This document shows positions 44,125-53,121 of a stretch of 64,000 nucleotides of DNA, in pieces. The notes beneath the pieces are model-generated. The model ran no database searches. It was not told the origin of the DNA and saw nothing but the letters and a program-made list of their open reading frames with translations. The translations under genes and the position numbers were made by a program. How positions within the stretch are numbered: position 1 is the stretch's first letter; every line of letters begins with the position of its first letter. The stretch comes from Phytohabitans houttuyneae. GTDB taxonomy: Bacteria; Actinomycetota; Actinomycetes; Mycobacteriales; Micromonosporaceae. Location: positions 1,240,001-1,304,000 of the forward strand of contig NZ_BLPF01000003.1 in assembly GCF_011764425.1 (NCBI RefSeq), given 5' to 3'.

Positions 44125-45089
44125 GGGGGCGACCTGCTGGGCGCCGAACGGGGATTGTTGTCGAGCCAGCTCTGGTAGAGGGGGTTGCGGCCGACCATGT
44201 CCTCGTACGCGGCGACCGCGTGGCCGAGCACGTCGTCGGCGAACTTGGCCGCCAGGGCCTCGGGGTGCCAGCCCAGCAGCAGCCGCCAGCGCAGGGGAGC
44301 GCTGGCGAGCGGTCGGATCACGAGGCCGCTGACCGGGCGGAACGTGGCCTGGCACAGCGCCACCGCCTCACCCGACTCGACCATGTCGATGCACCCGCGG
44401 ATGTCCGTCTCGTACACCTTGCGGGGCGTGAACCCGGAGCGCGCGCACGCCGCGGCGAAACAGTCGCCGAAGCATCCGTCGCCGGGCGCGGCCACCCACT
44501 GGGCCTCCGACAGGTCGGCCAGGTCGACCTCGTCGCAGGTGGCGAGCGGGTGCGCGGTGGGCAGCATGACGAACACCGCGTCCACCGAGACCACGCGCCA
44601 GGCCAGGCCGTGTGCCGCCGAGGGCGCGGCGTCGCCGCAGACCCCCACGAGTACGTAGTCGAGCCGCCCGCCGAGCACCATCTGGGCCAGCTCGTCCGCG
44701 TACCAGGAGGCGTAGGTGCTGATCTGCGCCTCCGGCTGCGCCGCCGCCAGCCGGTGCACCAGGCCGCCGACGATCGGGCTGTTGGCCCCGCCGACCCGGT
44801 AGCGGGTCATCACGTCCCCCGTGCCGGCGAGCCGGGCCGCCTCGTCCTGCAGCCCTTTCATCGCCGGCAGCAACACCCGGGCCCGGGCCAGCACGAGCTC
44901 GCCGAGGGCCGTCGGGCGCGCACCACGCCGGTCGCGCTCGAAGAGCGGGCCGCCGAGGGTGCGTTCAATGCGCTGGAGCTGTGCCGTGAGTGCCGGTTGT
45001 GCCAGCCCCAGCTGCGAGGCAGCCTTCGTAACGCTGCCTGTCTCCGCGATCGCGACGACCACCTTGAGGTGCCGCAACTCCAGGTTCAT
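44103..45089 (-). CDS. LysR-family transcriptional regulator
   Basis: A 328-residue LysR regulator. The N-terminal HTH is ELRHLKVVVAIAETGSVTKAASQLGLAQPALTAQLQ; the effector domain has YRVGGANSPIVGGLV, AEAQISTYASW-type beta strands and a Cys-rich patch (GDGCFGDCFAAACARSGF), which is unusual and could be redox- or metal-sensing. The closest known style is actinomycete LysR proteins linked to morphological or antibiotic genes. ATG 45089 is chosen at the HTH start; the longer frame adds an unsupported tail. Possible targets nearby are unknown. Confidence 0.85.
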   Translation of the reverse strand: MNLELRHLKVVVAIAETGSVTKAASQLGLAQPALTAQLQRIERTLGGPLFERDRRGARPTALGELVLARARVLLPAMKGLQDEAARLAGTGDVMTRYRVGGANSPIVGGLVHRLAAAQPEAQISTYASWYADELAQMVLGGRLDYVLVGVCGDAAPSAAHGLAWRVVSVDAVFVMLPTAHPLATCDEVDLADLSEAQWVAAPGDGCFGDCFAAACARSGFTPRKVYETDIRGCIDMVESGEAVALCQATFRPVSGLVIRPLASAPLRWRLLLGWHPEALAAKFADDVLGHAVAAYEDMVGRNPLYQSWLDNNPRSAPSRSPPPDLPGI

Positions 45090-45190
45090 AGCGTGACGGT
45101 AGGACCAACGTGGGATCCTCGGAAGACCTTCGGCTTGTGAAAGCTCACCCAAACGCCAGGTGGACTGTAACCGAATGGTTAACGGGAAGA

Positions 45191-45784
45191 TCAAAAAAGC
45201 CGACTGGTGTACCGGCGGGCAAGCGTTTCCTGCCTTGTCGGGCGGCCCGTCACCGCGTCCCGCAGCCGGTCCACGAGCCCGATCGCGGGTTCGGTGAGCT
45301 TGTTCCACGGCGTGGCGGCCGGCGCGCCCGGATGCGGCCGCGTGGGGGCGGCCTCCTCGGCGGTCTCGATCCGGTTGCCGAGCCGCACGAGGTCCTCTTC
45401 GGACGCCACGGCCGCGAGCCGGTCGAGCAGGTCCGCGGTGGCGTAGGCGTGGCGGCGCAGCCGCTCCTCGCCACCCTCCCCGTCGCGCAGCGCCGCGAGC
45501 AGCTCCCGCGTCGCGGCGACCTCCCGGTCGGCGAGGGCGTCACCGCCGGGCACCGCGGCGCGCACCGCCGGGTAGAGGTACTGCGCCTCGGCGGACAGGT
45601 GCCGGCTGGCGGTCGCGGTGAGCACGTCGGCGAGGTCGCGCCGGCGGCGGGGCGGCAGGTCCGGCTCGCCCAGCGCGGCGCAGAGCGCGGCGAGCTGGCG
45701 GTGCTCGTCGGCGAGCACGTCGGTGGCGGGCCGGCCGGCGGTCGTACCCGGCGTCGGGGGCAGTGGTGGAAGGCCGAGCGTCAC
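45191..45784 (-). CDS. Hemerythrin-like HHE domain protein
   Basis: A 197-residue protein with a four-helix HHE/hemerythrin-like domain (residues 20-125). Iron-ligand candidates are H in VLADEHRQL, HxxxE in RHLSAEAQYLYP, and H in LRRHAYATADLL, with E in AATRELL. It would bind a diiron centre and sense or store O2 or react with NO/peroxide. The C-terminal 70 residues are a Pro/Arg-rich extension. Start GTG 45784. Confidence 0.78.
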   Translation of the reverse strand: MTLGLPPLPPTPGTTAGRPATDVLADEHRQLAALCAALGEPDLPPRRRRDLADVLTATASRHLSAEAQYLYPAVRAAVPGGDALADREVAATRELLAALRDGEGGEERLRRHAYATADLLDRLAAVASEEDLVRLGNRIETAEEAAPTRPHPGAPAATPWNKLTEPAIGLVDRLRDAVTGRPTRQETLARRYTSRLF

Positions 45785-45942
45785 GGCTGGAGTGGTACCC
45801 GGGGCGCCGCACGCGGAAACTCGCCTGACTTGTGGGGCTTTTGTTAGGACACGCCGCTTAACCATTGCCACCGATGTAACTCACAGATTACCGTCTGCTC
45901 ACCCCGTGCAACTTGGCCACCCCGCGTCCCGGAGGCTCACCC

Positions 45943-46818
45943 ATGTCACTCCCGCGTCGCATGCTGCCCAGATTCCGTCCACTGCCCGCGCTCGCGGCGG
46001 CGCTGGCGGCCACCCTCGCCGCCACGCTGTTCGTCGCCGCGCCGGCTGCCGCCGCCGACCCGTACCCGTCGGCGATGGCGAGCACCGGCGACTCCATCAC
46101 CCGCGGCTTCAACGCCTGCGGCTTCTACGTCGACTGCACGTCGCGCTCGTTCAGCACCGGCACCGAGGCCGGCGTCAACAGCCACTACCGGCGCATCCTG
46201 GCGGCCAACCCGGTCATCAGCGGCCGCAACCACAACGACGCCGAGACCGGCGCCACCGCCTCCGACCTGCCCGCCCAGATCAGCCTCGCGGTCAGCCAGG
46301 AGGTCGACTACGTGACCGTGCTGATCGGCGCCAACGACGCCTGCGCCGGCTCCGAGGCGGGGATGACGTCGGTCGCCACGTACCGCGGGCACATCGACAC
46401 CGCCCTCGCCCGACTCAAGGCCGGCCGCCCCGGCGCCCGCGTGCTCATCATGAGCATCCCGGACATCAAGCGGCTGTGGGAGGTCGGCCGGGGCAACTTC
46501 CTGGCCCGCAGCGCCTGGTCGCTGTTCGGCATCTGCCAGTCGATGCTCGCCAACCCCACCTCCACCGCCGCCGCCGACGTGGCCCGCCGCGACCGCGTGC
46601 GGCAGCGCGTCATCGACTACAACGCCCAGCTGGCGGCCGCGTGCGCGGCGTACGGCCCGCTGTGCAAGTACGACGGCGGCGCCATCTTCAACTACCGGTT
46701 CGTCCTGTCCCAGGTGAGCACGTGGGACTACTTCCACCCGGACACCGACGGCCAGACCGTGCTCGCCTCGGTCAGCTACGCAGCCGGCTTCGCCTGGACC
46801 CCGGCCGCCGCCCACTAG
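45943..46818 (+). CDS. Secreted SGNH/GDSL esterase-lipase
   Basis: A 291-residue exported hydrolase. The signal peptide (residues 1-38, LAATLAATLFVAAPAAAA) is followed by SGNH blocks: STGDSITRGF (Ser), the block II Gly, GANDAC (Asn), and the C-terminal DYFHPD (Asp and His). Six Cys in the mature part fit the three disulfides known in Streptomyces secreted SGNH lipases. The catalytic set Ser-Asp-His is complete. Substrate is probably an ester or acyl lipid outside the cell. Start ATG 45943, preceded by CCGGAGG. Confidence 0.9.
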   Translation: MSLPRRMLPRFRPLPALAAALAATLAATLFVAAPAAAADPYPSAMASTGDSITRGFNACGFYVDCTSRSFSTGTEAGVNSHYRRILAANPVISGRNHNDAETGATASDLPAQISLAVSQEVDYVTVLIGANDACAGSEAGMTSVATYRGHIDTALARLKAGRPGARVLIMSIPDIKRLWEVGRGNFLARSAWSLFGICQSMLANPTSTAAADVARRDRVRQRVIDYNAQLAAACAAYGPLCKYDGGAIFNYRFVLSQVSTWDYFHPDTDGQTVLASVSYAAGFAWTPAAAH

Positions 46819-47412
46819 GCACCGTCTCCGCACCCCAAAAGACCTGGCGCATATGCCCCGGTCCGCGCCAGCTGCGGACCGCATGCTCCCGCGGGCACCG
46901 CGGAGGTCGGCGGCGAGCTTGACGCTCGCCGAGTTCCCCGACCTCCGCTGCCAGGCCCGCGCGACAAGCCCACGCCGCTCCCGCGTGGCGACATCCCGGC
47001 TTTGCTGTTTCAAAAGCCCCGCGAGACAACAAGCCCGGGATTATGCCGCGAACCGCTTTCGCTCGCGCCCGCCGTCACGCGGCAGCGTTGATGCTTCGCG
47101 CGTCGCCGATAGTCCCATGATCGGCGTCGGGGCCGGCGCGTGAGGGGCGGATCGTGGACGTTCGCTGTCCCCGCACAGGCAGTCCTCGCACAGGCAGTCA
47201 CCGTCCAAGATCTCCACCCGCAGCCGCCGATCGAGGAACCCCAGCGGTCAGCTGGCAGCGGTGGCCGGCGGCCGCGACGGGTCGTCGGCGGTGGAGAGCG
47301 GGGTCGCTCGGCGGGTGCCTGGGCTTTGGCCACGGCGCAGGGTCGAGGCGGCTGCGTGAGTGACAGCCCGGACCAGCGGCGCTTGAGCGCGCGGGGATGG
47401 GGGTGTTCCATT

Positions 47413-47492
47413 CGTCCTGGCGTCCTGGCGTCCTGGCGTCCTGGCGTCCTGGCGTCCTGGCGTCCTGGCGTGCCGGCGTGCCGGCGGGCCGG
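47413..47492. repeat. 8-bp tandem repeat CGTCCTGG
   Basis: CGTCCTGG repeated seven times in perfect register (47413-47468), then CGTGCCGG twice and CGGGCCGG once. A likely slip-prone microsatellite, not within a gene. Confidence 0.92.
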
Positions 47493-48061
47493 CGGTGTGG
47501 CAGTTGCGACGCAGAGTCCTCGATCGGCGTCGAGGGCGGGCGTGCCGGCTGGCGTCCTGCCGTGCCGGCGATGTGGCATCGCGACGCGGGAGTCCTTGAT
47601 CGGCGGGCGAGGGCGGGGCGTGCCGGGCGGATCGTGGACGTTTGTGGCCTCTGGAGGGACTCAACAGCCTCTGGAGGGGCAGTCGCCGTCCAAGATCTCG
47701 ACGCGGGCCGCCGATCAAGAGAAACCACGGAGGGCAGCCGGCAGCGGGTGGTCGGGACGGGTCAGCGGTGATGCGGGCGGGCGGCCCCGTGACTCGGGCT
47801 TGGCCACGGCGGAGGGTGTGATGCGGGAGCGACGGTCCAGACCGGCGGCGGCGACCGTGGGGCAGCGGTCCGTGCATCGCCGACGGCTTGTGGCGCGGGT
47901 GTCCTTTTGATCGGCGGGCGAGGGCGGGCGTGCCGGCGGATCGTGGACGTTGGTGGCCCAGCAGGGCAGTTCGACCTTCGGAGTTCGTCGTCTGGAGTCC
48001 TCTCGCGGTTGCCGCCTCACCCTCCGTGGTCGCCCGGCACAATCTAAGAGCCGCTCCGGCG

Positions 48062-48170
48062 AATCTTGGCAAGTTTGCGCCGAAATAACGTGCTAACTCA
48101 CCAAGATTTCGAATCTCACGCCGCCTGCACCTGATCGACGGTCACCGACCGCGACGGCGGTGCCGGACTG
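48062..48170. repeat. Stem-loop family C copy 2
   Basis: ATCTTGG-CA-AGTTTGC and GCTAACT-CA-CCAAGAT form a stem like the copy at 22808-22852, with one mismatch, followed by the same CTGCACCTGATCGACGGTCA tract and TGCCGGACTGCGG. About 85% similar over 100 bp to copy 1 by eye. Confidence 0.65.
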
Positions 48171-48426
48171 CGGGTGGACTCGCGCGCTCCCGCCTCGAAA
48201 GATCTGCAGAGGCACGGGTAGGGGACGATCAGACGGGTGGATCTTGCCTGGTCAATGCCTTACCCCGTAAAGCTGGGCACTGCGGCGTGAACACCGTGAG
48301 CGGGGAGGACACGGGAGGCTGTCGCACGGCAAGCAATCCGCCGATCAAGGGCAACAGCGGACCAGCCACTACACGTGCAGCAGCGTGCAGGCGACCGGTG
48401 ACCGGGGTCAGCCCGCCGAGCCGGCG

Positions 48427-48498
48427 GGCTTGGCCACGGCGGAGGGTGAGGCCGCGGGAGCTACGGTCCGGACCACCGCGGGCGTCGCGGTAGCCCGG
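48427..48498 (-). repeat. Family B repeat, minus orientation
   Basis: It starts with GGCTTGGCCACGGCGGAGG and continues with the core containing CGGTCCGGACC and CGTCGCGGTAGCCCGG. The same 21 bp at its left end also begin the degenerate copy at 47797. Confidence 0.7.
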
Positions 48499-48570
48499 AA
48501 ATTGGATCTTGGGGGTGTGGGGGTGGTGTCGGCGTGGGGCCGCGCGGGCGGGGGCTGGTAAGAAAGGCGG

Positions 48571-49875
48571 ATGAGCACACCGGTCGACGAGGTCGTCGAC
48601 ATCTGCCGCGACCTTCTGCGCATCGATACGACGAACACCGGCGACAACGCCACCAGTGCGGGCGAGCGGGCCGCCGCCGAGTATGTGGCGGCGAAGCTGG
48701 ACGAGGTGGGCATCGCCTCGACGATCCACGAGTCGGCGCCCGGGCGGGCCAGCGTCGTGGCCCGCATCGAGGGTACGGACCCCGGGCGCGACGCGTTGCT
48801 GGTCCATGGGCACCTCGACGTCGTGCCGGCGCAGGCGGACGAGTGGACGGTGCACCCGTTCGGGGGTGAGATCCGCGACGGCTTCCTGTGGGGGCGCGGC
48901 GCGATCGACATGAAGGACTTCGACGCGATGGTCCTGGCCGTCGCGCGGGACTGGGCGCGCACCGGGGTGCGGCCGCCGCGGGACATCGTGCTCGCGTTCA
49001 CGGCGGACGAGGAGGCCGGCGGCGAGTACGGCGCGCACTTCCTCGTCGACAAGCACCGTGACCTGCTCGACGGCTGCACCGAGGCGATCGGCGAGGTGGG
49101 CGGCTTCTCGTACACGGTGACCAAGGACCTGCGCCTCTACCTGGTGGAGACCGCCGAGAAGGGGATCAACTGGCTGCGCCTGCACGCCCGCGGGCGCCCC
49201 GGGCACGGCTCGATGGTCCACGACGACAACGCGGTCACCGCGCTCGCCGAGGCGGTCGCGCGCGTCGGGCGGCACCGCTTTCCGCTGGTGGTGACGCCGA
49301 CGGTACGGGCGTTTCTCGCCGAGCTGTCGGACGCGCTCGGCATCGAGCTGGACCCCGACGACCCGGAGTTGGCGATCGGCAAGCTCGGCCCGATCGCCAA
49401 CATGATCGGCGCGACGCTCCGCAACACCGCCAACCCGACCCGCCTCGAGGCCGGGTACAAGGACAACGTCATCCCCGGGCGCGCGTCGGCCACCATCGAC
49501 TGCCGCACCCTGCCCGGCCAGGCCGACCTCTTCCTGGAGCAGCTGCGCGAGGTGATCGGCCCCGACGTGGAGATCGAGCACGTGCAGCGGCAGCCGGCGA
49601 TCGAGACCACGTTCGACGGCGCGCTGGTGGACGCGATGGCGGCCGCGCTGCGGGCCGAGGACCCGGGCGCGCGGCCGGTGCCGTACATGCTCTCCGGCGG
49701 CACCGACGCCAAGGCCTTCCAGCGGCTGGGCATCCGCTGCTTCGGGTTCGCACCACTACAGCTGCCACCCGACCTGAACTTTTCCGCGCTGTTCCATGGC
49801 ATTGACGAGCGGGTGCCGGTCGAGGGACTACAGTTCGGCGTGCGTGTACTCGACCGATTTCTGCGCAACTCCTGA
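48571..49875 (+). CDS. M20/M28-family metallopeptidase (dipeptidase-type)
   Basis: A 434-residue M20 amidohydrolase. Zn ligands and catalytic residues: H in LVHGHLDVVP, D in RGAIDMKDF, EE in TADEEAGGEYG, and late H in LFHGIDERVP. The dimerisation lid (about residues 195-310) has RGRPGHGSMVHDDNAVTAL. Such cytoplasmic enzymes hydrolyse dipeptides or acyl-amino acids; the exact substrate is unknown. Start ATG 48571. Another small acidic gene follows 38 bp later. Confidence 0.9.
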   Translation: MSTPVDEVVDICRDLLRIDTTNTGDNATSAGERAAAEYVAAKLDEVGIASTIHESAPGRASVVARIEGTDPGRDALLVHGHLDVVPAQADEWTVHPFGGEIRDGFLWGRGAIDMKDFDAMVLAVARDWARTGVRPPRDIVLAFTADEEAGGEYGAHFLVDKHRDLLDGCTEAIGEVGGFSYTVTKDLRLYLVETAEKGINWLRLHARGRPGHGSMVHDDNAVTALAEAVARVGRHRFPLVVTPTVRAFLAELSDALGIELDPDDPELAIGKLGPIANMIGATLRNTANPTRLEAGYKDNVIPGRASATIDCRTLPGQADLFLEQLREVIGPDVEIEHVQRQPAIETTFDGALVDAMAAALRAEDPGARPVPYMLSGGTDAKAFQRLGIRCFGFAPLQLPPDLNFSALFHGIDERVPVEGLQFGVRVLDRFLRNS

Positions 49876-49913
49876 TCCACTGTGTCTGACCCGCTGAAGG
49901 GACCCTCCTCACC

Positions 49914-50582
49914 ATGACCGACCAGCACGCGGAGCTGGACGCCGCTCTCGAGCGGGTGATCGAAGCCGCGCGCGGCCACCTCGCCGCCGTCAAGGCAGCC
50001 GAAGGCCGCATCGATGACGACGACGTCTGGCAGGCGTACGTCACGCTGAACAACGCCTCGTACGAGTACGACGAGCTGCTGCTCGACGCGTTCGGCGAGG
50101 TCACACCCTGGGATGTCGAGTCGATCGACCCGGACGAGGCCGACGAGCGGTTCGGCGTGGGCCTGGGCGGCGTCGACGGCAACGAGCCCGAAGACGCGCA
50201 CCCGCACGTCATCTCGGTGCGGCAGCGCCGCGACTACCGCGTGCCCAGCGTGGCCGCGCTGGTGCGGGTGGCCGAGGCGGCCCGCCGTTCCGGCCTGCCC
50301 GAGGACGAGGAGGAGGCCGAGCCGGTCGAGAGCGTCGGCGAGGCGGTGCTGGAGCTGCTGCAGGCCGGCGACGGCTCGCTCGGCGCGCTGGACATCCCCG
50401 AGCTGGAGCCCCTCGACGGCGTGGTGATGGTCTCCGAGGTGACCGCACCGCTGGACCTCGAGGCGTTCGGCGAGGAGGACGCGGCCGGCCCGTTCGCCCC
50501 CGCCGCGGACGACCGTCTGGTGGGGCGGCTGGACGAGCACCCGTTCATGCCGCTGGACGACGAGGTCGAGCACACGTCGTAG
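49914..50582 (+). CDS. Conserved acidic actinobacterial protein
   Basis: A 222-residue strongly acidic protein (many Glu/Asp, theoretical pI well below 5). A helical N-terminus (AELDAALERVIEAARGHLAAV) is followed by YVTLNNASYEYDELLLDAFGEVTPWDVE and an Asp/Glu-rich C-terminus. The family occurs in Streptomyces and relatives next to M20 peptidases, judging from memory of similar neighbourhoods. No catalytic motif. Start ATG 49914 with GAAGGG upstream. Confidence 0.7.
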   Translation: MTDQHAELDAALERVIEAARGHLAAVKAAEGRIDDDDVWQAYVTLNNASYEYDELLLDAFGEVTPWDVESIDPDEADERFGVGLGGVDGNEPEDAHPHVISVRQRRDYRVPSVAALVRVAEAARRSGLPEDEEEAEPVESVGEAVLELLQAGDGSLGALDIPELEPLDGVVMVSEVTAPLDLEAFGEEDAAGPFAPAADDRLVGRLDEHPFMPLDDEVEHTS

Positions 50583-50725
50583 CCACTGTGCGCCGCCGGC
50601 GCCCGGCCGCCGCGGGGTCACCCCTGCGCGGTCAGGTGCCGGCGCCGGGGCCCTGGGCTGGCGCGGGGCGGCAGGCTGAGCTGGCCTGGCCCGCTCCACG
50701 AGCCCGGCGCCGTGCTTGTGAAGAA

Positions 50726-50920
50726 TCAGTACGAAAGTCCGGGTTGGAGCTCACTCGCCATCCGCCGGCGGCGGAGCACCACCTGTCGGGTGCCGTCGCG
50801 GAAAAGCCGCACGCGGGCGAGCTCCCAACCGGAAAACTCGGCCTGAATCGCCAGCTGCGCCGCGGCGGTGAGCCGATCGACATTCGGTGGTAACCGCAGC
50901 GGCGCGTACTCGTAGTCCAT
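50726..50920 (-). CDS. DUF5703-type small protein
   Basis: A 64-residue protein: YEYAPLRLPPNVDRLTAAAQ, then FSGWELARVRLFRDGTRQVV ending in an Arg-rich strand. The WELARVRLxxDGTRxVxLRRR pattern matches the small DUF5703 family of actinobacteria. ATG 50920 (MDYEY) is chosen; ATG/GTG codons slightly upstream are possible. It is convergent with the M20 unit; function unknown. Confidence 0.72.
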   Translation of the reverse strand: MDYEYAPLRLPPNVDRLTAAAQLAIQAEFSGWELARVRLFRDGTRQVVLRRRRMASELQPGLSY

Positions 50921-50993
50921 GCGACCCATCCTGCACACGCGGATGGTGTACCGCTAGGCATCTTTCCTACCGATCCGAGGCGATCCGCGCCGG

Positions 50994-51974
50994 TCAGTAC
51001 GAGCTGCCGTCCCGCTCCGGGTAGCCGACCGGGATCGCGGACACGTCGTCCAGCGCCTGGGTGATCTCGGCGGGCAGCTCCATCTCCTCGACCGCGAGCG
51101 CGCCGAGCAGCTGGCCGACGGTGCGGGCGCCGAGGATGGGCGCGACCACGCCGGGCCGGTCGCGGACCCAGGCCAGCGCCACCTCCAGCGGCGACACGCC
51201 GAGCCCGCCCGCGGCCGTGACCACCGCCTCGACGATGCTGGAGCAGCGCGGCTCCAGGTACGGCGCGACGAACGGCTCGAAGTGCGGCGAGGCCGCCCGC
51301 GAGTCGGCGGGGCGCCCGTGCCGGTACTTGCCGGTCAGCACCCCGCGGCCTAGCGGCGACCAGGGCAGCAGCCCCAGCCCGAGGGCGGCGGCCGCCGGGG
51401 CGACCTCGCGCTCGACGCCGCGCTCCAGCAGCGAGTACTCCATCTGGGTGGCCACGATCGGCGCCCGCCCGGGAAAGGCGGACTGCCACGTCGCGGCGCG
51501 GGCTGTCTGCCAGGCGGAGAAGTTGGACACGCCCACGTACCGCACGCGGCCGCTGGCGACGGCGTGGTCGAGGGCGGTGAGCGTCTCTTCGAGGGGCGTG
51601 TCGGTGTCGTACCCGTGCACCTGCCACAGGTCGACGTGGTCGGTGCCGAGCCGGCGCAGGGAGGCGTCGAGGCTGCCCAGCAGGTGCGAGCGGGAGCCGT
51701 CGCGGCGGCGGGCGGCGCCCGGCCGCAGGCCGGCCTTGGTGGCGATGACCAGGTCGTCGCGGGCGACCAGCGAGCCGAGCAGCTCGCCGATGACCGACTC
51801 GGCCTCTCCGTCGACGTACACGTCGGCGGTGTCGACGAGGTTGCCCCCGGCGTCGAGGAAGCTCTTGAGCTGCGCGGCCGCGTCGTCGGCGTCGGTGTCC
51901 CGGCCCCACGTCATGGTGCCGAGCGCGAGCCGGGATACCGCCAGCCCGCTGCGCCCGAGCGGTCGCTGCTGCAT
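50994..51974 (-). CDS. Aldo/keto reductase
   Basis: A 326-residue aldo/keto reductase: RPLGRSGLAVSRLALGTMTWG, LVDTADVYVDGEAESVIGELL (catalytic Asp, Tyr), VIATKAGL (Lys), DLWQVHGYD (His), and the cofactor segment VVAPILGARTVGQLLGAL. It is a different branch from the reductase at 13.9 kb. The gene after it on the other strand encodes an F420-linked enzyme; no evidence that they work together. Confidence 0.9.
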   Translation of the reverse strand: MQQRPLGRSGLAVSRLALGTMTWGRDTDADDAAAQLKSFLDAGGNLVDTADVYVDGEAESVIGELLGSLVARDDLVIATKAGLRPGAARRRDGSRSHLLGSLDASLRRLGTDHVDLWQVHGYDTDTPLEETLTALDHAVASGRVRYVGVSNFSAWQTARAATWQSAFPGRAPIVATQMEYSLLERGVEREVAPAAAALGLGLLPWSPLGRGVLTGKYRHGRPADSRAASPHFEPFVAPYLEPRCSSIVEAVVTAAGGLGVSPLEVALAWVRDRPGVVAPILGARTVGQLLGALAVEEMELPAEITQALDDVSAIPVGYPERDGSSY

Positions 51975-52069
51975 GGGTGAACCTTATTCAGTCCCGTGTC
52001 CCTGTCCAGAGGCGCGGGCTGATTGCGTAACCTGGTGCGACTCGACGTGCCGGGTGGTGTGGGGGAGAA

Positions 52070-53121
52070 ATGCGGTTAGGACTGACTCTGGGGTACCAGA
52101 CGGCGTGGACGACGCCCGCCGATCACCTGGCGATGGCGCAGGCCGCCGAGGGCTTGGGGTACTCGGTCGTGTGGGCGGCCGAGGCGTACGGGTCGGACTC
52201 GCCCAGCACCCTGGCCTGGATCGCCGGGCAGACCTCCACCATCGACGTGGGCAGCGGGGTCATGCAGATCCCGGCGCGTACGCCGGCCACGACCGCGATG
52301 ACCGCGGCCACGATCGACTCGCTCTCCGGCGGCCGCTTCCGCCTCGGCCTCGGCGTGTCCGGGCCGCAGGTGTCGGAGGGTGGCACGGTGTGCGCTTCGG
52401 CAAGCCGCTGGAGCGCACCCGGGAGTACGTGGAGATCGTCAAGATGGCGATCGCCCGGCAGACCGTCTCCTACGACGGCGCGCACTACACGCTGCCGTTG
52501 CCGGACGGGCCGGGCAAGGCGCTCAAGCTCGGCTTCCACCCGCCGCGCTCGCACATCCCGATCTACCTGGCCGCGGTCGGTCCGAAAAACCTCGAGCTGG
52601 CCGGTGAGATCGCCGACGGGTGGCTGGCGGTCTTCTTCGCCCCGGACGCGGCCGCCGACCAGCTCGCCGCGATCGCGGCCGGGCGGGCGAAGGCGGGCCT
52701 GGACCTCAAGGGCTTCGACGTGGTGCCCAGCGTGCCCGCGGTCGTCGGCGACGACTACGCCTCCTGCGCCGAGCTGGTCCGCTGGTACGCCGCCCTCTAC
52801 ATCGGCGGCATGGGCAGCCGGAAGACCAACTTCTACAACCAGCTCGCCGTCCGCATGGGGTACGAGGCGCAGGCGCGCGAGGTGCAGGACCTGTACCTGG
52901 ACAAGCGCCACCGGGACGCGGCGGCCGCGGTGCCGCTGGAGTTCATGGACCGCACCTCGCTGCTCGGGCCCAAGGAGCGGATCGCGGACAAGCTCGTGGC
53001 GTACGCGGAGGCCGGCGTGACCACGCTGTCCGTGTCCGTCTTCGCCGGCGACGCCGAGACCGGCATCGCCACCCTCCGCACCGTCGCCGAAGCGCTCGAA
53101 CTGTCGGGGGTGGGCGAGTGA
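52070..53121 (+). CDS. LLM-class F420-dependent oxidoreductase, frameshifted
   Basis: A luciferase-like F420 oxidoreductase of about 351 residues. N-terminal [18 protein letters not shown] and [17 protein letters not shown], then [15 protein letters not shown]; after the break, [20 protein letters not shown] and [20 protein letters not shown]. The frame shifts at 52377-52379, where GGG should be GGGG so that [10 protein letters not shown] is read through. Both halves are conserved, so the break is probably a sequence error. ATG 52070. The 3' end overlaps the uppP start by 4 bp, so the pair may be co-translated. Confidence 0.88.

Larger units (their letters stand above)
46819..48570. repeat. 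1.75-kb non-coding region made of several palindromic and tandem repeats
   Basis: No gene is supported. Contents in order: family E unit at 47117-47240 and 47592-47725 (ends TTGATCGGCG / CGCCGATCAAG, inner GATCGTGGACG / CGTCCAAGATC), partial E copies at 47517 and 47905; tandem 8-mer CGTCCTGG (seven perfect plus three variant copies) at 47413-47492; degenerate family B at 47797-47861 and 48005-48060; stem-loop C copy 2 at 48062-48170; full family B copy at 48427-48498. The clustering suggests a site where small elements repeatedly insert or rearrange. Confidence 0.65.

Noticed and set aside
46819-48570. Hidden genes in the 1.75-kb gap
   Set aside because: All open frames are repeat-driven (for example repeated Arg-Thr-Pro-Gly-Arg-Gln-Asp-Ala from the 8-mer array) with no ribosome site or domain.
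49137-50699. 520-codon minus-strand open frame opposite the M20 peptidase gene
   Set aside because: Shadow of two clear plus-strand genes, no domain signature.
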